Source: Planctomycetota bacterium | GTDB taxonomy: Bacteria > Planctomycetota > SZUA-567 | Reading direction: 5' to 3' | Assembly: GCA_016936955.1 (NCBI GenBank) | Contig: JAFGWW010000289.1 | Location: forward strand, 1-32,877 | DNA length: 32,877 nucleotides | The notes under the pieces: generated by a model | The model's database searches: none | Told to the model about the DNA's origin: nothing | What the model saw: only the letters and a program-made list of their open reading frames with translations | Translations under genes and position numbers: made by a program | Shown here: one piece after another, positions 1 to 9,253 of the stretch | Position numbering within the stretch: the first letter of the stretch is position 1 | How the letters are laid out: each line of letters begins with the position of its first letter

Positions 1-99
1 AAAGACGGGCAATATCGTTTCCTGATCGGCATTACCGATGAGGCCGAAGCGACAATGGCTTACGAACTGGCTCCGGGAACAGATGCCGAGCAGAAGTAA
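1..99 (+). CDS. C-terminal end of a protein truncated by the window edge (…DGQYRFLIGITDEAEATMAYELAPGTDAEQK*), function unknown
   Basis: Open frame 1 from base 1 to TAA at 97-99; no start inside the window. Confidence 0.5.
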   Translation, partial: KDGQYRFLIGITDEAEATMAYELAPGTDAEQK

Positions 100-177
100 A
101 CGCTCAGCGGCGCACAGTATGGGTCATCATGGTTTGCGGATGAACAATGAATAATCCGGTGCTTGTTGCGCCACAAT

Positions 178-1452
178 TCAATGGGTTTCATCGGCCATGT
201 TTTCCCCGTTCGTTTCACGGAGACGGAAAGCGCACCAAGTTACGATTCCCGAGAGCAGGAACATGACGCCGAAGACGGCCAGGTATGATTTCCCGCTATA
301 GACCCAGAGATCGCCGATCTGCTGGGGAGGATAAAGGTTCATCAGGAAGCCAACCGCATTTCCCAGCAGGGCGACAGTTATATAGCAACTGAAATTGAGC
401 AGGCTTACCGATACGCCGCTGAATTTCGCCATATTTGTTTCACGCAATAAAGGCACCGCGATGGAGGAGGTGCTGGCGGTGAAAGACAGTAGGCAAAGAA
501 GGGCGGCAATCCATGCTGTACGAATCTCCAGCAGCAAAAGAACAGTAAGGCTGGCGAAGACCAGAAGGCAGGTGACGCCCACAATCCGCACAAAGATCTG
601 GCGACGATTACCAAGCATGCGGCTGAGTATTGCAAAGCCCAAACCTGAGAAGGCCGAGATCACGCCCATTACCGACAGGATACATGCCGCATTGCCAGAC
701 GACATCTGGCAGTAATCCTCGAGAAATTTCTTTCCGATCACAGTTTGCAGAACGTAGTAAAGGCCGAAATTGATTCCGGTGAAAAGGAAAAGGTAGAGAT
801 TGTGCCGCTTGGCCAAGACTGTACGGAAGGGGGTGGAGCTGAAGGGGAGTTCTTTTGCCGGAGCCGTTCTCATGCTCCCTTTGGCGAGAAGAAAAATAAG
901 ATAGAAAAAAACCGTTCCTGCTGCCACTGCAAGCAGGGTGTCGCGCCAGCCGAAGTGGTTAACACAGACAACCAGCGGAGCGTTTGCGATAATTCCCCCG
1001 GCGTACCCGATGAGGATGAGTACGGAAAGAAAGATGGTGAAATTCTTGTCGAATACACGCATGATCTCCCGGACCATGCTCAGGTAAAGCGCACTGGCGC
1101 CCAAACCGGTCAACACCCGGCTCAGATACAGCATGGTCAGCGTATGGGAAAGGGGAAAGAGGAAGGAGCCGATGCAGAAGAGAGCCGCACCGAAAGCGAT
1201 TACGCGTCGGCCGGAGTAACGGTCGACCAGCAGACCGATCCCGAGTTGGCACAGGGCGTAAATATACATGAACGACGAGCCGAAGGCGGTAATGTAAGGT
1301 GCGGAGACATGCAGCTCCTGCTGCAGGACATCGAAGATCGAGCCGGGAATGGCTACGCGCTGGATGTTGGCAAAGAAGTACAGCGCCGTCCCGCTGATCA
1401 GTAGGCCAAGTAAACGGTAACGGCGCGGTATCCTATCAGGAAAATAATGCAT
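178..1452 (-). CDS. MFS transporter
   Basis: 424 aa, about 12 hydrophobic segments; MFS-like motif LVDRYSGRRVIAFGAALFCIGS after the second TM. Confidence 0.85.
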   Translation of the reverse strand: MHYFPDRIPRRYRLLGLLISGTALYFFANIQRVAIPGSIFDVLQQELHVSAPYITAFGSSFMYIYALCQLGIGLLVDRYSGRRVIAFGAALFCIGSFLFPLSHTLTMLYLSRVLTGLGASALYLSMVREIMRVFDKNFTIFLSVLILIGYAGGIIANAPLVVCVNHFGWRDTLLAVAAGTVFFYLIFLLAKGSMRTAPAKELPFSSTPFRTVLAKRHNLYLFLFTGINFGLYYVLQTVIGKKFLEDYCQMSSGNAACILSVMGVISAFSGLGFAILSRMLGNRRQIFVRIVGVTCLLVFASLTVLLLLEIRTAWIAALLCLLSFTASTSSIAVPLLRETNMAKFSGVSVSLLNFSCYITVALLGNAVGFLMNLYPPQQIGDLWVYSGKSYLAVFGVMFLLSGIVTWCAFRLRETNGENMADETH

Positions 1453-1461
1453 GATGGGATG

Positions 1462-2421
1462 TTAATCTTTTAGCTGCAGGACAACCTTGCCGATATTTGC
1501 GCTGCCTTCGAGAATGGCATGCGCATCAGCCGCGGCTGCGATGGGAAGCACTTTGTGAATAACCGGACGGATGTCACCTGCCTTGATCTTCGGCCAGATT
1601 TTTTCCTGAAGCTGGCCAAGGATTAGGCCTTTCATTTCGTTGCTTCTGCTCCGGAGCGTACTTCCGATCAGGCGCAGGCCACGCTTGAGGATCGGGCGCA
1701 ATGATATTTCGGCATGCTCCCCGCCGAGGGTGGCAACAAGGATCCAGCGCCCGCCAAGGGCGAGCTTTTCCAGATTCTCGCCAAGCCCTTTTCCGCCAAC
1801 GCAGTCGAGTACGATATCCACGGGGTTCTCATCCAGAGCCTTGCCAAGGTCGTCGGTCTTGCGATTGACAATGATGTCTGCCCCGAGGTTCTTCACCGCT
1901 TTTGCTTTTTCGTCCGAACTGACCGTCGTTATTACTTTCGCGCCGCAAGCCTTGGCGAGTTGAATTGCGGCTATGCCGAGCCCACTTGCTCCGGCATGAA
2001 CCAGAACCGTGTCCCCCTCTTTCATTCCGGCCTCGAGATAAAGATTCAGATAGGCTGTGGCGAAAACTTCAGGAAGGGAAGCTGCCTCTTCCATGCTAAG
2101 GCCATCAGGCATGGACATCACCATCCCCTCCGGCACGACAACCCGCTCCGCATATCCGCCGCCGCCGAGGAGGGCGCATACCTTGTCACCAATTTTCCAG
2201 CGGCTGCCCTTCACAGCTTCAATAACAATCCCCGCAACCTCCAGTCCCATCCATTTCGGCCATCCCGGAGGGGGCGGGTATTTCCCCGCGCGTTGCAGCA
2301 GATCCGCCCTGTTCAGCGCCGCCGCATGAACCTCTATAATAACCGTACCCTCGCGGATGACCGGGTCGGGCACATCACTCCAGTTGAAATTCTTTTGCTC
2401 GTCGATCAGCATGGCTTTCAT
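1462..2421 (-). CDS. NAD(P)H:quinone oxidoreductase-like (zinc-independent MDR, PIG3-like)
   Basis: Motifs AALNRADLLQRAGKYPPPPGWPKWMGLEVAG and VLVHAGASGLGIAAIQLAKACGAKVI typical of the quinone-reductase branch of MDR. Confidence 0.88.
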   Translation of the reverse strand: MKAMLIDEQKNFNWSDVPDPVIREGTVIIEVHAAALNRADLLQRAGKYPPPPGWPKWMGLEVAGIVIEAVKGSRWKIGDKVCALLGGGGYAERVVVPEGMVMSMPDGLSMEEAASLPEVFATAYLNLYLEAGMKEGDTVLVHAGASGLGIAAIQLAKACGAKVITTVSSDEKAKAVKNLGADIIVNRKTDDLGKALDENPVDIVLDCVGGKGLGENLEKLALGGRWILVATLGGEHAEISLRPILKRGLRLIGSTLRSRSNEMKGLILGQLQEKIWPKIKAGDIRPVIHKVLPIAAAADAHAILEGSANIGKVVLQLKD

Positions 2422-2423
2422 AA

Positions 2424-3551
2424 TTACTCTCCAAGGGGATGACTGCGGGTCGCAAGGGGGAATGAAACAGCTTTCCGTTCCAGAGAAGAAGCATACACGC
2501 CATAGATCATCTCAAGCGCGATCGTTGCATCATGGACGCTGCAAACTGGCTGCCTGTTCTCTTCAATAGCCTGCATCAGGTTGATTGCGGCAAAGCGGTT
2601 GCCGTCGGCGAAATAGTGCGCAGGTTGGGGGCCGTAGTTTTCGTAATCAAGCGGCTGCGTCCCGGCGGGAAGGGTTCGGTCCTCGACAAGATCAACTGCT
2701 TCGTATTGCGATTCATCTTCCGGCGGCAAGGCTGAACGAGTGAGGCGCAGGTTTCTGTCCTGATCGTAACGTACGCTGATAGCCCCTTCAGTGCCGACAA
2801 CCGTGATGCCCATGCGAACCTTGTTTTTATAGAGGCCGCGTCGGCTCTCAAAAAGTCCATTCACGCCGCCATTGAATTTGAAGGAAGCCCAGACACTGTC
2901 CCCGGCGCAAAGTCCGATCGGCTCGGTGGTTGGCGTACGATCCTTTACAGTGATCGGCCGGTCCTCAAAGCGCACATCACTGAATACATATTCCGGCGTC
3001 CCGAACAGGAACGTGAACAGGTCAAGGATATGGGTGCCCAGCACCATCATGTCCTCGCCACCGCCGCGTTCATCCTCCTTCCCCCGTCCATATACGGTGA
3101 GAGGTGCGCCGATGTCGCCGCCTTCGATCATCGCCTTGACCGTACGGAAGACCAGCGCATGCCGCGCCAGATGGGCGACAGCTATCCTGATGTTGTGCTT
3201 TGCCGCCAGCTGCTCAATCTCATCCGCTTCCTGCAACGACGCGACAAGGGGCTTCTCGCAGAGAATATGGCAATTGCTTTCCGCTGCTGCCTTGATAATC
3301 TCATAGTGATCGCCCGGAAGGCGCGAGCAGACACTGACTATATCCGGCTGTTCGCTCTCAAGCATCTCCCTATAATCGGTGTAATGGCGTGATGCGCCGA
3401 TCTGTTCCATGCGGGGCGCAAGATTATCGCAATTCTGATCGACCAGAACCTGCTCGACATCGGGCAACCCTGTAAATGACAAATGAGTTCCGTGGTCACC
3501 CTTACTTTTCTGCTTCGTGTCGAAAACAACGCCGACTTTCCATTTCTTCAT
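2424..3551 (-). CDS. Gfo/Idh/MocA family oxidoreductase
   Basis: Rossmann-type N-terminus, CEKPL motif, family-type C-terminal domain; 4-nt overlap with the upstream SDR gene. Confidence 0.88.
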   Translation of the reverse strand: MKKWKVGVVFDTKQKSKGDHGTHLSFTGLPDVEQVLVDQNCDNLAPRMEQIGASRHYTDYREMLESEQPDIVSVCSRLPGDHYEIIKAAAESNCHILCEKPLVASLQEADEIEQLAAKHNIRIAVAHLARHALVFRTVKAMIEGGDIGAPLTVYGRGKEDERGGGEDMMVLGTHILDLFTFLFGTPEYVFSDVRFEDRPITVKDRTPTTEPIGLCAGDSVWASFKFNGGVNGLFESRRGLYKNKVRMGITVVGTEGAISVRYDQDRNLRLTRSALPPEDESQYEAVDLVEDRTLPAGTQPLDYENYGPQPAHYFADGNRFAAINLMQAIEENRQPVCSVHDATIALEMIYGVYASSLERKAVSFPLATRSHPLGE

Positions 3552-4309
3552 TTCTCGCCATCCTCCGGCTTGGTTCCCAATGTGCGGCCGCCGTCAATAA
3601 GATGGTTCTGACCGGTAATATAAGCAGCTTCGTCGGAGCAGAGATAGCAGATCAGGCCGGCGATTTCGTCTGCGGAGCAAGCCCGTTTCAGGAAAGTGGC
3701 TTCGCCCAGTTTTTCCATGCCCGGTCTGGTGGCGACGGCACCGGGGGCAACCGCGTTAATGGTTATCCCGTATTCGCCGTACATCATGGCCAATGATTTT
3801 GTCAGCGAGACAATCGCCCCTTTTGTGGCGGCATAGACAGGGATGCGCGGCATTCCCACTACCCCGGTAATGGAACTCAGGTTTACAATCCGGCCATATT
3901 TTTTCTCGATCATCGCCGGAATGACCTCCTGTATGCTGATTATCGCGCTCTTGAGATTGACGGCGATCTCCCAGTCAAGCTGCTGGTCATTCTGTTCAAG
4001 AAAGGGGACAAACTTTCCCAGGGCACTGCAACTGCCGCCCGCATTGTTGACGAGGATATCAATGTCGCCAAACTTACTTTTCACTGCGTCAATCATTGAA
4101 ACGATTTCATTGTGTTTGCTCATGTCTGCCGGAACAGCCATTGCCTTTCCGCCGGAACTGCAGATCTCCGACACCACCTCTTCCGCAGCAGCTTGATTGA
4201 TATCGTTGACAGCCACCGCTGCGCTTCCCGCTCCCAAACGTAACGCAGTTGCGCGGCCGATGCCTTTTCCTGCCCCCGTTACAAGGGCTATCCGATTTGC
4301 ATATCTCAT
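3548..4309 (-). CDS. Short-chain dehydrogenase/reductase (SDR paralog 1)
   Basis: TGAGKGIG, NNAGG, YAATK motifs; C-terminal LIDGGRTLGTK. Confidence 0.93.
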   Translation of the reverse strand: MRYANRIALVTGAGKGIGRATALRLGAGSAAVAVNDINQAAAEEVVSEICSSGGKAMAVPADMSKHNEIVSMIDAVKSKFGDIDILVNNAGGSCSALGKFVPFLEQNDQQLDWEIAVNLKSAIISIQEVIPAMIEKKYGRIVNLSSITGVVGMPRIPVYAATKGAIVSLTKSLAMMYGEYGITINAVAPGAVATRPGMEKLGEATFLKRACSADEIAGLICYLCSDEAAYITGQNHLIDGGRTLGTKPEDGEK

Positions 4310-5094
4310 GCTTTCCCCTTTCCCGTCGGCCCGAGGGTTCTGCCGCCATCGATGGTGTAATTTACTCCCGTTATGAAATCCGCCTCGGAAGATGCAAGAA
4401 AGGAGACCAGTGACGCCACCTCATTCTGCGAACCGCTGCGCTTCAGGTAAGTTCCCTCTGACGTTTCTGTGCCGGCAGGATCGGTTGATCGGGAAATGAG
4501 CCCGGGTGAGATGCTGTTCACCGTCACGCCACAGGGGCCGACCTCCATCGCCAACGCCTTTGTCATGGCAACCACCCCGCCCTTTGCTGCGGAATAGTCG
4601 ACGCGATTGATAATTCCGACTTCCGCCGCAATGGAAGCAATATTGATAATTTTACCCGAGCGCCGCTCAAGCATATGGTGGAGCAGCGCCTGGGTAAAGC
4701 GCATGGTTCCCATCAGATTAAGATTTATCACCCATGACCAAACCTCTTCCGGCGCGTCCTTGAATTCCGAAAGTTTTCCGAGAAGGGCAGCGCTGCCCCC
4801 AGCGTTGTTAACCAGAATATCGACCTGCCTCAGGTCAGACAGGATCTGCTTCGCAACATCCCTGACCTCGGCGCTGTCAGTGACATCGGCCTTGTATGCG
4901 AAGGCTGTACCGCCCTGCGCGCGAATATCAGACGCCACTTTTTCCGCATTCTCCTGTTTCAGATCAGTCACCACAACCCGGGCGCCATCATCTGCGAGGC
5001 GCAGGCAGATTGCCCGACCAATTCCACCACCAGCTCCTGTCACAACGACTGTCTTTCCTTGCAATATCATGTCATCAACCCTTATTTTAGTCAC
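4306..5094 (-). CDS. Short-chain dehydrogenase/reductase (SDR paralog 2)
   Basis: TGAGGGIG, NNAGG, YSAAK motifs; C-terminal TIDGGRTLGPT. GTG start at 5094 or ATG at 5070. Confidence 0.92.
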   Translation of the reverse strand: MTKIRVDDMILQGKTVVVTGAGGGIGRAICLRLADDGARVVVTDLKQENAEKVASDIRAQGGTAFAYKADVTDSAEVRDVAKQILSDLRQVDILVNNAGGSAALLGKLSEFKDAPEEVWSWVINLNLMGTMRFTQALLHHMLERRSGKIINIASIAAEVGIINRVDYSAAKGGVVAMTKALAMEVGPCGVTVNSISPGLISRSTDPAGTETSEGTYLKRSGSQNEVASLVSFLASSEADFITGVNYTIDGGRTLGPTGKGKA

Positions 5095-5842
5095 CCTTTA
5101 AACCCAGACTTCGCCCACCATCAATCGCCAGATCCTGCCCCGTAATAAAATCCGAATCCGGCAGGGCAAGGAACAGTACTGCACGCGCTACATCATCCTG
5201 CGTGCAAACACGATTCATACAGGAAAAGCGATGGGCGAAAGACTTCTCATCATCAAGCTTATCACGAGAGACCAAACCTGGCGAGACGCAATTAACATTA
5301 ATATTGTATCGGCCTAGCTCAAGGGCAAGGGATTTTGTGGCAGCAATAATACCTCCTTTGGCTGCTCCATACTCAACCTGCTTCTTTTTACCTCCACGCG
5401 CCACAATTGAGGTAACATTTACAATCGTGCCCTCTTCAGCCTTCACCATAATCGGTGCTACAGCACGAATGCAGTACAATGCACCGAAAAGGTTAACATT
5501 CAGTATCCAATGGATAACATCTAGGGATTGGGTGTAATACTCCGCTAGTTTTTCCCTTGCACTTCCACCCGCGCAATTTACCAGAATACTTACTTGGCCC
5601 AGCTTTTTTCCGACCTCATCCACTGCCGACGCAACAGCTTCGTAATTTGTTATGTCAACCGGGAAAGGGGCGGCCTCGCATCCCTTGTCGAGCAGTTCCT
5701 TTGCCACCTTATCTGTTGAATCGACGGTAAGATCGAAAACAGCTACCTTGGCCCCCGCTTCCGCCAGATGCAGGCAGATGGCGCGACCAATTGCGCCGCC
5801 CCCACCTGTAACAATGGCTACTTTCCCTTCAAGCTTTTTCAT
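5087..5842 (-). CDS. Short-chain dehydrogenase/reductase (SDR paralog 3)
   Basis: TGGGGAIG, NCAGG, YGAAK motifs; C-terminal AIDGGRSLGLKGD. The ORF extends to 5887, but ATG at 5842 follows an AAGGAAAC RBS-like sequence. Confidence 0.92.
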   Translation of the reverse strand: MKKLEGKVAIVTGGGGAIGRAICLHLAEAGAKVAVFDLTVDSTDKVAKELLDKGCEAAPFPVDITNYEAVASAVDEVGKKLGQVSILVNCAGGSAREKLAEYYTQSLDVIHWILNVNLFGALYCIRAVAPIMVKAEEGTIVNVTSIVARGGKKKQVEYGAAKGGIIAATKSLALELGRYNINVNCVSPGLVSRDKLDDEKSFAHRFSCMNRVCTQDDVARAVLFLALPDSDFITGQDLAIDGGRSLGLKGD

Positions 5843-5873
5843 GATCGTTTCCTTTTGCGCAAGCTCTGATGTT

Positions 5874-6896
5874 TTATAAAAACGCATTCTCCGGATATCC
5901 GCACGCCCTCAGCAGGCATTCCTGCAGGAGCAACTCATGTTCAAGTGAATAAGGGTTTTCTTTTGCGCCACGGATAACAGCGGCCAGCTCTGTAAGCTGA
6001 TCGGTATAGCGGTCATGCATCTGGTCGAAGACGACTTCCTGCGCGCCAGCCTTATACCCTTCCCGCTCTTTCGCCAAGGTCATGCGCAGTTTTGGCAGAC
6101 ACTTGTGGGGCTGGTTGAACGGTTCGATAGGATTGATTTCAATCGTCCCCTCGTCGCCGCATACAGTCATCTGGCGGCGAAGAAAACCGTTTACCTCTAC
6201 CACCGTGGTGCGCACAACAGCCGTCGCATATTCATACTCCAATACAGCCATGCCGTTGTCGAATAATGAATCGGTCTCGGGGCGCGTCTTCTTGAGGAAG
6301 GGCACAATATTATCCGGCCGCCCCATCATGAGCAGGACAAGGTCTATCAGGTGCCCGCCGAAAATATAAAAGGCGCCGCCATGATATTTCGAGAGCCAAT
6401 CGCGGTACGGTTGCCCGTCCATCCTGCTCATGACCGCATCAATCTCGAAGATCCGCCCGAGCCAACCCTCCCTTACGGCTTTCAGGCAGAACTGAATGGC
6501 AGGATTGCCCCTGAACATATATCCCAGCTGAACCGTAAGGTTTCTTGCGCCTGCTTCATCAAGCACGGCCTTGAATCCGGCTATGGTCTCACCCGCGGGC
6601 TTGTCCATATGGATGTGCTTGCCTGTCTTGAGGCACCGGAGAGCGACCGCATTCAGATCCGGCACATCAGGCTCCACCGATATGGCCTGCACGTCATCCA
6701 TGCCGAGGAGCTCCTCTTCCGTCAACCACGGAAGGTTTTTGTAGCCGGGGAGGTCGCCCCGCTTTTCCCGCCATTCCGGACTCTCCTCGACAATGCCAAC
6801 TACCTCAAAAGTATCCGGGAGTTTACGAAAAGCGCACATCTTCTCGTGGGCGTGGTTGTGCCCAATCCCGATCTGCCCTACCTTGATTTTTTTCAT
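5874..6896 (-). CDS. Gfo/Idh/MocA family oxidoreductase
   Basis: N-terminus VGQIGIGHNHAH, MDKPAG motif, C-terminal substrate-domain-like sequence (GGAFYIFGGHLIDLVLLMMG). Confidence 0.88.
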   Translation of the reverse strand: MKKIKVGQIGIGHNHAHEKMCAFRKLPDTFEVVGIVEESPEWREKRGDLPGYKNLPWLTEEELLGMDDVQAISVEPDVPDLNAVALRCLKTGKHIHMDKPAGETIAGFKAVLDEAGARNLTVQLGYMFRGNPAIQFCLKAVREGWLGRIFEIDAVMSRMDGQPYRDWLSKYHGGAFYIFGGHLIDLVLLMMGRPDNIVPFLKKTRPETDSLFDNGMAVLEYEYATAVVRTTVVEVNGFLRRQMTVCGDEGTIEINPIEPFNQPHKCLPKLRMTLAKEREGYKAGAQEVVFDQMHDRYTDQLTELAAVIRGAKENPYSLEHELLLQECLLRACGYPENAFL

Positions 6897-7069
6897 ATTT
6901 CAAACCCTTTGATGCCGGATTTATTCACCAGGTTCAATATTGCCTGATTCAATACATATAAAGCGATAATCGATTGCACAAACCGCTGCTCCAGATATAC
7001 TGTTATGATGACAGTACAATATAAATGCTGATATAACAATGCACGGACACGTCGATTGGATGCACTTTT

Positions 7070-7906
7070 ATGGCAGTTACAACATTTCCCCAACTTGAGA
7101 AGACAATCCCCCTGGTGGAAGTGCAAATTCACCAGATTGCGGTGAAGAAATTCCATTATCATGATACTGGAGTGTTCCCCTACAGCCTTCTCATCTCGGT
7201 TCTTGATGCGCCCGATGATGCGACAGATTTTTTTCTGAACTGCCGCACCGGGGAGAAAACCAGACTGCAAGCCGGGCATGCCTACATTCTCCCGTGCCAG
7301 CTTCCGGTCAAATATGAGCGTACTCCAGACGTAACCGGTGTTACCATGCGCTTTAATCTGACTTTCTTCTGGGGGATAGATATTTTTGACGGGCATGGGA
7401 CGGTTGAGGATATTCACGCGCCGGACTTTATATCAATGCTGCAAAAGGTACTTCTGAGGCCAGAAGGTGCAGAGCCTAGCGAGAGTGAACTTATCAAGTC
7501 AGCCCTTGCGCTTAAATCGGAAGTGGGAAGGTTATGTCTGTCACGCTGGCCGGAGCGTCTGGACAGGATTTCACCGAAGATGTGGAAATACGAAGCAGTC
7601 TTTCTTTATGCAAAAGAGCATGGTGACGCATCCCTCAATGTAGCCAGACTCGCCGACATTTTTGGGGTGCGGCAGGACGTCTTCTCAAGATCTTTCAGCC
7701 GGGACGTGGGCATTGCGCCGAAACAGTATATCGCGGATGTCCTGCTCAGAAAGATAAGCGCGTATCTACTAACTTCTAAACTTAGCATGAAAGAAATCGC
7801 CCACCAACTAAAATTCAGTTCCGAATACTACATGTCGAGGTTTTTCAAAAAGCACACCAGCCTCTCGCCTACAGATTTTAAAAAACAGGTTTTGGGAAAA
7901 CAGTAG
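7070..7906 (+). CDS. AraC family transcriptional regulator
   Basis: C-terminal double HTH: LNVARLADIFGVRQDVFSRSFSRDVGIAPKQYI…SMKEIAHQLKFSSEYYMSRFFKKHTSLSPTDFKK. Confidence 0.9.
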   Translation: MAVTTFPQLEKTIPLVEVQIHQIAVKKFHYHDTGVFPYSLLISVLDAPDDATDFFLNCRTGEKTRLQAGHAYILPCQLPVKYERTPDVTGVTMRFNLTFFWGIDIFDGHGTVEDIHAPDFISMLQKVLLRPEGAEPSESELIKSALALKSEVGRLCLSRWPERLDRISPKMWKYEAVFLYAKEHGDASLNVARLADIFGVRQDVFSRSFSRDVGIAPKQYIADVLLRKISAYLLTSKLSMKEIAHQLKFSSEYYMSRFFKKHTSLSPTDFKKQVLGKQ

Positions 7907-8050
7907 ATAGCAAAGCAGCGCCACTTCAGGCGGATTCAAATGGGATAACCAACCCCATAGAGAGTTTGCGTGTTATTTATCTGTACCTATATAAAGGATT
8001 TATTAACACATCATGAGAGTTTGTCAGGAGTCATTCATATGTATAATATG

Positions 8051-8076
8051 ATTATTGAAATTGATCAATAATTTCA
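8051..8076. promoter_or_regulatory. Overlapping palindromes upstream of the second araC-type gene (possible operator)
   Basis: ATTATTGA-aattga-TCAATAAT (8051-8072) and TGAAATT-gatcaat-AATTTCA (8056-8076) overlap. Confidence 0.35.
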
Positions 8077-8185
8077 TCTTAACTTTACATTTACAGTAAA
8101 ATAAGGCAATAAGATAATATAGAAGAGTGGTGGTGTGGATTGTCTATTTGTATATTTATACTAAAAGAGATTTGGGGAGACAGGA

Positions 8186-9064
8186 ATGAGCGCGCCGGAA
8201 GTTGAGTTGGGTGATTTGCTGCGCCGCTCTCTGAGTTGGCGGTATAGTGATGGAAGCCATTTTCAGAAGGTCTGCCATCCTGAAGGCGATTGGCGGATGC
8301 CCCCCTTCATGGTAATCGTCTGCCCTATGCGTGGTGAATATTATAGTCGTATCGAAGGGCCGGGCGGGTCTGAAGCCGTGACAGTTAAAGCGGGGCAAGC
8401 CTTGGTGGTTCCTCGTGGTGTGCGCCACACAGTGTCCATGCCGGGGGGCGGGGTTCTTCACCATGCGCATATTCAATTTATGCTTCTGGGCGGTAATGAT
8501 CCCCTGAGTTTTTTCAAGGTGCCATCCGTGCTCAGCGGCCGACCCGCAAAGGAGCTGGCCGCTGTGGTTAGAGACCTGCATATAGCACAGACCGAACCTG
8601 CGGGGCAGGAGCCGGTTCGGCTGGCTATCAGCCGGCAGTACATGGGATATAGGATTCTGGAATTGATTGCTGCTGCATCGGAGAAGCTATCACAATCTTC
8701 CCAGCGTTTATTGGAATTGCATCGCCTTGAATCGGCGCTGCGTTTCATGGAGGATAATCTTGGCGCAGCGATAAACCGTCGCGATCTGGCCCGGCGCGCG
8801 AATCTTTCAGAAACCCGGTTTCATTACGTATTCAAATACGCAACCGGTTTGGCGCCCCTTGCATATCTTAAAAAAATCCGCATGAACCATGCCCAGACTC
8901 TGCTCTTCCAGACCGACCTGCCCATAGGTGAAATCGGCGAGAGCATCGGCTACCCAGACATATTTCATTTCAGTAAAATATTCAAGCAATTCTGCGGGCT
9001 TAGCCCCAGCCGTTATCGTTCCGACACTCGCGCACAATTACAGGAATCGACCAGGCGGGAATAA
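8186..9064 (+). CDS. AraC family transcriptional regulator with cupin-like N-terminus
   Basis: TVKAGQALVVPRGVRHTVSMPGGGVLHHAHIQF (cupin-like) and RDLARRANLSETRFHYVFKYATGLAPLAYLKKIRMNHAQTLLFQTDLPIGEIGESIGYPDIFHFSKIFKQFCGLSPSRYR. Confidence 0.92.
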   Translation: MSAPEVELGDLLRRSLSWRYSDGSHFQKVCHPEGDWRMPPFMVIVCPMRGEYYSRIEGPGGSEAVTVKAGQALVVPRGVRHTVSMPGGGVLHHAHIQFMLLGGNDPLSFFKVPSVLSGRPAKELAAVVRDLHIAQTEPAGQEPVRLAISRQYMGYRILELIAAASEKLSQSSQRLLELHRLESALRFMEDNLGAAINRRDLARRANLSETRFHYVFKYATGLAPLAYLKKIRMNHAQTLLFQTDLPIGEIGESIGYPDIFHFSKIFKQFCGLSPSRYRSDTRAQLQESTRRE

Positions 9065-9071
9065 GCACCGA

Positions 9072-9098
9072 AAGCAAGATGCCTACTCCATCTTGCTT
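9072..9098. terminator. Hairpin downstream of the araC-type gene (AAGCAAGATG-7 nt-CATCTTGCTT); possible terminator without a clear T-run
   Basis: Perfect 10-bp inverted repeat just after the stop at 9064. Confidence 0.5.
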
Positions 9099-9186
9099 GC
9101 ATAAAGACCGGAATCTTTATCAAAGCGCAAATTCACAGGAAATGTTATATCCCGGTCAGGTTATGCGCTGGCTCTGCAAGGCAAAG

Positions 9187-9216
9187 AAATGGCCGCCGGA
9201 AACCCGACGGCCATTT
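9187..9216 (-). terminator. Terminator-like hairpin (AAATGGCCG…CGGCCATTT) between convergent genes
   Basis: 9-bp perfect inverted repeat with A/T flanks in the convergent intergenic region 9065-9253. Confidence 0.6.
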
Positions 9217-9253
9217 AACCTGATATTCAAAAGGAAAAGGCGTTGTTATGGTC

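Noticed and set aside
745-1404. 219-aa plus-strand ORF
   Set aside because: Lies antisense inside the MFS gene; highly charged, low-complexity translation with no domain; typical shadow ORF
1714-2442. 242-aa plus-strand ORF
   Set aside because: Antisense to the quinone-oxidoreductase-like gene, which has clear family motifs; no recognisable protein signature
178-6896. 3-keto-glycoside oxidation/elimination system
   Set aside because: Gfo/Idh/MocA genes are present, but no DUF1080-type ketoglycoside hydrolase or sugar-isomerase-like TIM barrel partner is visible in the cluster
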